From Balneolales bacterium (lineage in GTDB: Bacteria; Bacteroidota; Rhodothermia; Balneolales; HLUCCA01): DNA of 6,726 nt. The DNA is taken from NCBI GenBank assembly GCA_022565415.1, contig JAIUMT010000176.1:1-6726 (forward strand), read 5' to 3'. Below, one piece after another: positions 1-4,918 of this stretch (positions are counted from its first letter, which is position 1; every line of letters starts with the position of its first letter). The notes under the pieces were generated by a model that saw only the letters and a list, made by a program, of their open reading frames with translations, searched no databases and was not told the origin of the DNA. The translations under genes and the position numbers were made by a program.

Positions 1-406
1 AGCGAGAGCTGTCGGCAATGAGTTGAACTAAACTATCGTCCCATTTTGTGTATCTGTTGAGGGTGAATTCAACTGGCCCTGCACCCAGGTTCGAAAATAC
101 TGCGGTGTAGAAAGGCGTCTCGATAGTATAATATAAAGTGTCGGTTACACCAGATTGGGCGAAAAGTCCGAGATTATCGATAATTGCGTCGCGATCGGGA
201 GTGGCTGTGGTGATACCAGTTTCCGGGCGGTCGATTACATCCTCGGGGATGATGCCGTTCTCAGCCTGAACAGCTCTGATACTATCTTGAATGCGTTGTT
301 CTTCGCGGGCCTGTGCAATTTCTTCCTGACTTGGCGACATGTATACGAACCATGCCATCATGATGCCAAACATCAGGGTTAATCCAATAAGTGTATTTCT
401 ATCCAA
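1..406 (-). CDS. yidC: Membrane protein insertase YidC, N-terminal part (cut by left window edge)
   Basis: YidC (Oxa1/Alb3 family) inserts proteins into the inner membrane, alone or with SecYEG. Only the first 135 codons are present and the frame is open to the window edge. The start is a TTG at 404-406, giving DRNTLIGLTLMFGIMMAWF, a typical Bacteroidota-type YidC opening. Residues about 6-23 form the first transmembrane segment. The polar stretch that follows, rich in Glu, Gln and Arg, leads into the periplasmic P1 domain (ETPFYTAVFSNLGAGPVEF at about residues 95-113 matches the start of the P1 beta fold). A GGAG lies 5 bases before the TTG, and the next in-frame ATG would fall inside the membrane segment, so TTG is the best start. 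The gene follows yidD by 34 bases in the rpmH-rnpA-yidD-yidC cluster. The catalytic five-helix core is outside the window. Family assignment is strong from sequence plus context. Confidence 0.93.
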   Translation of the reverse strand, partial: MDRNTLIGLTLMFGIMMAWFVYMSPSQEEIAQAREEQRIQDSIRAVQAENGIIPEDVIDRPETGITTATPDRDAIIDNLGLFAQSGVTDTLYYTIETPFYTAVFSNLGAGPVEFTLNRYTKWDDSLVQLIADSSR

Positions 407-411
407 AACTA

Positions 412-415
412 CTCC
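412..415 (-). promoter_or_regulatory. Shine-Dalgarno site that fixes the TTG start of yidC
   Basis: On the minus strand GGAG is followed by 5 bases (TAGTT) and then TTG. This is the clearest ribosome binding site in the window. It supports the non-ATG start of yidC, where no ATG lies in a sensible place. Confidence 0.6.
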
Positions 416-440
416 GGTCGGTTAGTTGAATTCAGTTCAA

Positions 441-704
441 TTATAATTTATCTGTGTCCGGTTTTTTTGGGGCTGATGAAGCCTTTGATTTAGACTCGGG
501 TACAGGGTCGATGCCGCCCTCACTCCAGGGATGACATCTGCCAATTCGTTTAATTGTGAGCCAGCCACCTTTAATGGAGCCATGTTTTGTGATGGCTTCA
601 ATCGCGTAGGAACTACACGTAGGTTGGTAGCGACAACTCGGCGGAAAATACGGTGAAATCATGAGTTGATAGGCACGAACTATGCCTATTAATAAATATT
701 TCAT
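441..704 (-). CDS. yidD: Membrane protein insertion efficiency factor YidD
   Basis: YidD is a small protein of the inner face of the cytoplasmic membrane that helps YidC insert membrane proteins. This one has 87 residues, the usual size. The family signature is complete: the N-terminal amphipathic stretch (residues 1-20), [19 protein letters not shown] with Cys24 and Cys30, the [20 protein letters not shown] block with Cys57, and the closing GGIDPVP. The last 17 residues are a Ser/Lys/Pro-rich polar tail of no recognised function. The ATG overlaps the rnpA stop in an ATGA arrangement and no Shine-Dalgarno is visible, so translation is probably coupled to rnpA. The yidC start follows 34 bases downstream, which fits a joint role. 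Assignment is very secure. Confidence 0.97.
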   Translation of the reverse strand: MKYLLIGIVRAYQLMISPYFPPSCRYQPTCSSYAIEAITKHGSIKGGWLTIKRIGRCHPWSEGGIDPVPESKSKASSAPKKPDTDKL

Positions 705-1120
705 GATTTTTGACGATTCTGTTGGAGTTGAAGGACCAATTTTTGGAGTAGTTGACCTACTTCGGCATAAATCTCAGCGTATCCGGCGCGCGGACTTTTA
801 AGAATAAATGCGAAATGGAGACTGCCCTCAGGTGTATCGTCGAACGGATCCAGGATGTGCTGTTGGAGCCGATAAGCCTCTCGAAGGAGGCGTTTGTAAC
901 GGTTACGTTTTACCGCGTTACCCAATCTTCGACCGGCAATAAAGGCTGTTTGCCGACCAGATATGGCGTCGTTTGATGACACATAATACCGTATGTCGGC
1001 TACCTTGCCAGCAATGCGGGAACCGTTTTGAAAAAGATGTTCAAAAGAATCCTTGCCCCGAAGAATTGCTCTTCGGGGAAGTCGATTCCCTGTAATCTTG
1101 TTACTTCGCGCCTCGCTCAT
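701..1120 (-). CDS. rnpA: Ribonuclease P protein component (RnpA)
   Basis: RnpA binds the RNase P RNA and helps it cut the 5' leader from pre-tRNAs in the cytoplasm. With the ATG at 1118-1120 the protein has 139 residues. It begins [11 protein letters not shown], followed by the typical N-terminal [19 protein letters not shown]. The hallmark basic RNR helix, [18 protein letters not shown], is at about residues 67-84, preceded by the FIAGRRL strand. The C-terminal part contains the [15 protein letters not shown] strand and an Arg/Gln-rich helix. The frame is open further upstream to a GTG at 1151-1153 (11 residues longer), and another GTG sits directly before the ATG. I prefer the ATG because the extension would lie inside rpmH and adds nothing of the family fold. 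It overlaps rpmH by 20 bases and yidD by 4. No Shine-Dalgarno is visible, so coupling to rpmH translation is likely. The start is less certain than the identity. Confidence 0.95.
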   Translation of the reverse strand: MSEARSNKITGNRLPRRAILRGKDSFEHLFQNGSRIAGKVADIRYYVSSNDAISGRQTAFIAGRRLGNAVKRNRYKRLLREAYRLQQHILDPFDDTPEGSLHFAFILKSPRAGYAEIYAEVGQLLQKLVLQLQQNRQKS

Positions 1121-1256
1121 CACTAACGGTAAGCTTGTGCCGGCCTTTAGCACGACGGCGAGCTATTACATTGCGTCCGTTAGCCGTTGCCATGCGAGAG
1201 CGGAAGCCATGCTTGTTCGTGCGTTTTCTTCTGCTAGGTTGGAACGTGCGTTTCAT
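1101..1256 (-). CDS. rpmH: 50S ribosomal protein bL34
   Basis: bL34 is a small, very basic protein of the large ribosomal subunit. The translation begins [19 protein letters not shown] and continues with [20 protein letters not shown], the complete family signature, ending [11 protein letters not shown] with a TAA at 1101-1103. The length of 51 residues is within the family range (about 44-52), slightly long because of the C-terminal SDERGAK, which is also the part overlapped by rnpA. The start ATG is preceded by an A-rich stretch (GACGAAAAACA) without a Shine-Dalgarno, as is common in Bacteroidota. It is the first gene of the rpmH-rnpA-yidD-yidC cluster. In many bacteria dnaA lies just upstream of rpmH; here secA is there instead, pointing away. 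Confidence 0.97.
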   Translation of the reverse strand: MKRTFQPSRRKRTNKHGFRSRMATANGRNVIARRRAKGRHKLTVSDERGAK

Positions 1257-1272
1257 TGTTTTTCGTCGTTAA

Positions 1273-1301
1273 AATATGCGATTGTGAAATTCAGCGGCCA
1301 A
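1273..1301 (-). promoter_or_regulatory. Candidate promoter for the rpmH-rnpA-yidD-yidC cluster
   Basis: Read on the minus strand, TTGGCC (1296-1301) is followed after 17 bases by CATATT (1273-1278), about 16 bases upstream of the rpmH ATG. An overlapping TATTTTAA also partly fits the Bacteroidota -7 element TAnnTTTG, but no good TTTG lies at the right distance. Matches are weak (3 or 4 of 6), so this is a position guess rather than a firm promoter. It would give a very short leader. Confidence 0.3.
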
Positions 1302-1381
1302 TACTAAATCGAATGATCGAGCCGTTTAATGGAAAGACAGTAAAAATAACATATTTTTCTCTAAATTAGTACATCTTTTTT

Positions 1382-1502
1382 CGAGAGCATTCGGATTATC
1401 TTCAACTCTCGTTTTGGGAAAGCTATTTAAGCACAAAATTCACGCTAAAACCGGTGCGTGGTAGTTTGATGAAGGCCTGATTTGGCCGTACCTTACACCG
1501 TT
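1382..1502 (+). other. Divergent intergenic segment with inverted repeats upstream of secA (possible structured leader or operator)
   Basis: Three sets of complementary segments lie between rpmH and secA. CGAGAG (1382-1387) pairs with CTCTCG (1406-1411). CACGC (1441-1445) pairs with GCGTG (1456-1460). CGGTG (1452-1456) plus GGTA (1460-1463) pair with TACC (1489-1492) plus CACCG (1496-1500), with a symmetric 3-by-3 internal loop and an inner GGCC/GGCC pair (1474-1477 with 1484-1487). The second and third compete for bases 1456 and 1460, so they exclude each other. A T-rich run (1511-1522) follows. This could be a regulatory 5' leader, a small RNA with its terminator, or a DNA-level dyad. The stems are short and could be chance. 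The rest of the 281-base gap holds only AT-rich sequence and the candidate promoters; I see no gene in it. Confidence 0.3.
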
Positions 1503-1509
1503 ATATAAA
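1465..1509 (+). promoter_or_regulatory. Candidate secA promoter region
   Basis: Two readings are possible. In a general sigma-70 reading TTGGCC (1482-1487) is followed after 16 bases by TATAAA (1504-1509). In a Bacteroidota reading TTTG (1465-1468) is followed after 20 bases by TACCTTAC (1489-1496), an imperfect match to TAnnTTTG. Both place transcription start within about 35 bases of the secA ATG. If either is right, the inverted repeat at 1452-1500 would be in promoter DNA, not in the transcript. The secA start itself (ATG at 1538) has no Shine-Dalgarno; the preceding bases are AT-rich (GATTAAACATC). Confidence 0.3.
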
Positions 1510-1537
1510 ATTTTTATTTATTCCACGATTAAACATC

Positions 1538-4500
1538 ATGTTAGACAAGTTTTTTGACAGCTTTGCCAAGCTGTTCGGTTCTAAATCAGAGAAAGATCTC
1601 AAAAAAATTCAGCCTTTTGTCGACGAAGTCCTCTCATTTGAAGAGGAAATGTCTGCTCTCACCGACGATGAGCTCCGTGCTCGCACCGAGAAATTCAAGA
1701 AAATGCTCGCCGATGCTACTTCAGAAGTTGATCAGCGCATCGAAGAAATAAAGAAAAAGATGGACGTTTCCGATAGCGATGTTTCTATCGATGAACGTCG
1801 TTCCATGAGCGAAGAGCTCGACGACCTGGACGCCGAGTGGCTCGATATCTGCGAAGATGTACTCGACGAAATTATGGCCGAGGCTTTTGCAACCCTCAAA
1901 GAGACTTGTCGCCGATTCATTGGTAAAAAATGGTCAGTTGCCGGCACTGAAATCGAATGGAACATGGTTCCTTATGATGTTCAGCTAATCGGTGCTGTTA
2001 CGCTTCATCAGGGCAAAATCGCTGAGATGAAAACCGGTGAGGGTAAAACACTCGTCGCGATTTTTCCAGCCTACCTTAACGCTCTTCCAGGTCGTGGCGT
2101 CCACGTAATTACTGTCAACACCTATTTGGCCAAACGTGATGCCGAGTGGAACGAGCCTATTTTTAACTTCCACGGACTCACCGTCGACTGTCTCGATCGC
2201 TACGAGCCGAGTACCGTAGAGCGTCGAAAAGCCTACATGGCAGACATCACTTACGGCACCAACAACGAATTCGGATTCGATTACCTCCGCGATAACATGG
2301 TTATTTCTGAGGATCAACTTGTTCAGCGGGGACATCATTTCACAATTGTGGATGAGGTCGATTCAGTATTGATTGATGAAGCGCGAACCCCTCTTATTAT
2401 TTCGGGTCCGGTACCTCAGGATAATCAATCCCAAAAATATCTCGAGCTGAAGCCTCGTGTGGCCACATTGGTCGATATGCAGAAAAAACTGGTCGCCAGC
2501 TACCTAACCAAAGTTGAAAAATTCCTCAAAGAAGGAAATGATGAGCAGGCAGGACTTTATTTCTTCCGGGCGAAACGCGGATTCCCCAAGAACAATAAGT
2601 TCGAGAAGATGATGCAGGATCCAGATATGCAAAAGCTCCTGCAACAAACCGAGTATTTTTATCTTCAAGACAGTGGCAAGAATATGCCCGTCGTGGATGA
2701 AGACATGTATTATGCCGTTGACCTCAAGATGAATACCCTTGAGATGACCGATAAAGGTCGCGACCTCATTACTGGCGGCGAAGAAGACAAAGAATTCTTC
2801 GTAATTCCAGATATGGGTCTCGAAACATCGATTATCGAAGAAGCATTGAATGCCGCCAAAAACGAGAAAATTGAGGCAATTGAGGCAAATACCGATATCG
2901 ATGCTGATGCTAAAGAGCAGCAAAAAGCGAAGGTTGTTGAAGACGCGCGTCTCGAAAAAGCCGAGAAAATGTCGGAGCTATACCGACGATTTGCAGAGAA
3001 AAGCGAGCGAATTCACTCTGTGAACCAGCTTTTGAAAGCATACACTCTTTTTGAGCGGGATGATGAATACATCGTTCAAGACGGCAAAGTCAATATTGTT
3101 GATGAGCACACCGGTCGTGTGATGACGGGTCGACGATATTCTGATGGACTCCACCAGGCGATTGAAGCCAAAGAGAATGTGAAAGTAGAGGCCTCAACCC
3201 AGACCTATGCAACCATCACGTTGCAGAACTACTTCCGTATGTATCACAAAATCGCTGGTATGACGGGTACGGCGGTAACGGAGGAGTCTGAGTTTTTCGA
3301 AATTTACAAACTGGAAGTTATCGAAATCCCGACGAATCGTCCTTTGGCTCGATTGGATCACGAAGATCTGGTTTTCCGCACAAAACGCGAAAAATTCAAT
3401 GCATCCATCCAAAAGATTAAAGAATATCACGAAAAGGGTCAGCCTGTTCTAGTAGGTACGACCAGTGTTGAAGTCTCCGAGACGTTGAGTCGTATGTTAC
3501 AGCGCGCCGGCGTAAAACATAACGTATTGAACGCCAAACAGCACCAGCGCGAGAGTGAGATTTTTGCACAGGCTGGTCAGCGGGGGGGAGTTACCATCGC
3601 GACAAACATGGCGGGTCGTGGTACAGATATTAAACTATCAGACGAAGTTAAAGAACTCGGCGGACTCGCGATTTTAGGAACAGAACGTCACGATTCTCGA
3701 CGAATTGATTTGCAGTTACGAGGTCGATCGGGTCGTCAAGGTGATCCCGGTGAGTCGCAATTCTATGTTTCTCTGGAAGATAACCTCATGAAACTCTTCG
3801 GTTCGGACCGAATTTCGAGCGTTATGGATCGTATGAAATTCGAAGAAGGTGAGGTAATACAACACTCTTGGGTAACGAAATCACTTGAACGTGCCCAGGG
3901 TAAAGTGGAGCAAAACAACTTCAGTATTCGGAAAAAACAACTTGAGTACGATGATGTTCTGAATAATCAACGTAACGTGGTCTATGCTCGACGTAAAAAC
4001 GCATTGCTCGGCGACCGTCTAAGTTCGGATATCTTCAACATGCTGCAAGATCTCGTTGATAGTATCATCGAAGAGCATTATAACATGGCCGATTATGAGG
4101 TCATCCAGGAAAAACTACTTAGGATTTTAGCCGTTGATGTGCCCATTGATCGCGAGAAGTGGTCTTCCGTTGGCTTGGAAGGACTTTCCGACTTGGTCGT
4201 TGAAAAAGCCCTTGAAACATACAAAGTTAAGTCCCGCGTTCTGGTTGAGCCGTTTTTGAGAATCCTCAAGCAAATTGAGGAAGGCGACATGCCAAACAAA
4301 CCGAAGAATGTTCAGGTAATCTTCTCGGATGGCAGCAAGCGTCTGCGTGTAGTGGTCGAAATCGAAAAAGCCCTCGAAACTGAAGGACGCGAATTAGTTA
4401 AAGCACTAGAAAAAGCTGCAGTTCTATCGATTATAGATGATAAATGGATGGAACACCTGCGAGAACTCGATTCCGTGAAAGAGGGTATTGGCTTGCGTGC

Positions 4501-4897
4501 GTTTGGTCAGAAAGATCCGCTCCTCGAATACAAACGAGAAGCCTTTAAGATGTTTGGCGTGCTGGTCGAAGAAATGAACAGCGAAATAATTTCGCTCATT
4601 TGGAAAGCTATGCCTGAAGGAGCTGATAACAAGCAGAAGCTAATGGAAGCGAAAGCCCCAATGCGCAAGAAAATCGATATGAGCAAGCTGAAAACGCAGC
4701 ACGATTCTCCGATTGATATGGCTATGCGATTTGACGGTGGAGCACAGCAGGGGAATTCAGCTCAACAAAACATGACGGCTGGCGGACAAAAACAGAAGCA
4801 AGAGCCGGTTGTAGTTGGCGAGAAAGTGAAGCGAAATGATCCGTGTCCGTGTGGATCTGGCAAGAAATACAAACATTGCCACGGATTGAATGCCTGA
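1538..4897 (+). CDS. secA: Preprotein translocase ATPase SecA
   Basis: SecA is the cytoplasmic motor that binds SecYEG and uses ATP to drive unfolded preproteins across the inner membrane. The gene is complete at 1,119 residues. NBD1 carries the Walker A loop MKTGEGKT (164-171), ITYGTNNEFGFDYLRDNM (237-254) and the DEVD Walker B (272-275) followed by LIDEARTPLIISG. The preprotein cross-linking region lies at about 291-510. NBD2 carries VDEHTGR (521-527), GMTGTA (574-579), TNMAGRGTDI (689-698) and the arginine-finger block QLRGRSGRQGDPG (726-738). The scaffold/wing region includes DDKWMEHLRELDSVKEGIGLR (two parts, about 967-987). A Gln-rich linker (1065-1089) leads to the SEC-C zinc motif with Cys1103, Cys1105, Cys1114 and His1115. 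Compared with the roughly 900-residue E. coli protein there are extra segments near 60-115, 310-480 and 915-950, which I associate with Bacteroidota-type SecA. The start gives MLDKFFDSFAKLFGS, the normal SecA N-terminus. It is divergent from the rpmH-yidC cluster. Confidence 0.98.
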   Translation: MLDKFFDSFAKLFGSKSEKDLKKIQPFVDEVLSFEEEMSALTDDELRARTEKFKKMLADATSEVDQRIEEIKKKMDVSDSDVSIDERRSMSEELDDLDAEWLDICEDVLDEIMAEAFATLKETCRRFIGKKWSVAGTEIEWNMVPYDVQLIGAVTLHQGKIAEMKTGEGKTLVAIFPAYLNALPGRGVHVITVNTYLAKRDAEWNEPIFNFHGLTVDCLDRYEPSTVERRKAYMADITYGTNNEFGFDYLRDNMVISEDQLVQRGHHFTIVDEVDSVLIDEARTPLIISGPVPQDNQSQKYLELKPRVATLVDMQKKLVASYLTKVEKFLKEGNDEQAGLYFFRAKRGFPKNNKFEKMMQDPDMQKLLQQTEYFYLQDSGKNMPVVDEDMYYAVDLKMNTLEMTDKGRDLITGGEEDKEFFVIPDMGLETSIIEEALNAAKNEKIEAIEANTDIDADAKEQQKAKVVEDARLEKAEKMSELYRRFAEKSERIHSVNQLLKAYTLFERDDEYIVQDGKVNIVDEHTGRVMTGRRYSDGLHQAIEAKENVKVEASTQTYATITLQNYFRMYHKIAGMTGTAVTEESEFFEIYKLEVIEIPTNRPLARLDHEDLVFRTKREKFNASIQKIKEYHEKGQPVLVGTTSVEVSETLSRMLQRAGVKHNVLNAKQHQRESEIFAQAGQRGGVTIATNMAGRGTDIKLSDEVKELGGLAILGTERHDSRRIDLQLRGRSGRQGDPGESQFYVSLEDNLMKLFGSDRISSVMDRMKFEEGEVIQHSWVTKSLERAQGKVEQNNFSIRKKQLEYDDVLNNQRNVVYARRKNALLGDRLSSDIFNMLQDLVDSIIEEHYNMADYEVIQEKLLRILAVDVPIDREKWSSVGLEGLSDLVVEKALETYKVKSRVLVEPFLRILKQIEEGDMPNKPKNVQVIFSDGSKRLRVVVEIEKALETEGRELVKALEKAAVLSIIDDKWMEHLRELDSVKEGIGLRAFGQKDPLLEYKREAFKMFGVLVEEMNSEIISLIWKAMPEGADNKQKLMEAKAPMRKKIDMSKLKTQHDSPIDMAMRFDGGAQQGNSAQQNMTAGGQKQKQEPVVVGEKVKRNDPCPCGSGKKYKHCHGLNA

Positions 4898-4914
4898 TGC
4901 TTTGAAAGCATCAG
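4894..4914. terminator. Inverted repeat between convergent secA and kinase genes (possible bidirectional terminator)
   Basis: CTGATGCTTT and AAAGCATCAG form perfect 10-base arms around a single central G. As RNA this gives roughly an 8-base stem with a small loop. It includes the secA stop codon TGA (4895-4897) and ends 4 bases before the stop of the opposing kinase gene. Neither strand has a U-run after the stem, so it is not a canonical intrinsic terminator. It may instead act as a 3'-end-protecting hairpin or a weak shared terminator for both genes. Confidence 0.55.
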
Positions 4915-4918
4915 AAGG

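Noticed and set aside
155..382. Plus-strand open frame opposite the start of yidC
   Set aside because: It lies antisense to the recognisable YidC N-terminus and shows no family features of its own.
752..1307. Plus-strand open frames of 74 and 84 residues opposite rnpA and rpmH
   Set aside because: They are antisense to secure conserved genes and have no ribosome binding site or recognisable domain.
1257..1537. Replication origin next to rpmH
   Set aside because: I looked for DnaA boxes (TTATCCACA and close variants). The nearest match, TTATTCCAC at 1518-1526, has an extra base and stands alone; dnaA is not present.
2504..2923. 139-residue minus-strand frame within secA
   Set aside because: It mirrors the acidic secA codons, giving a Phe/Ile/Leu-rich shadow, and it lies wholly within the SecA coding region.
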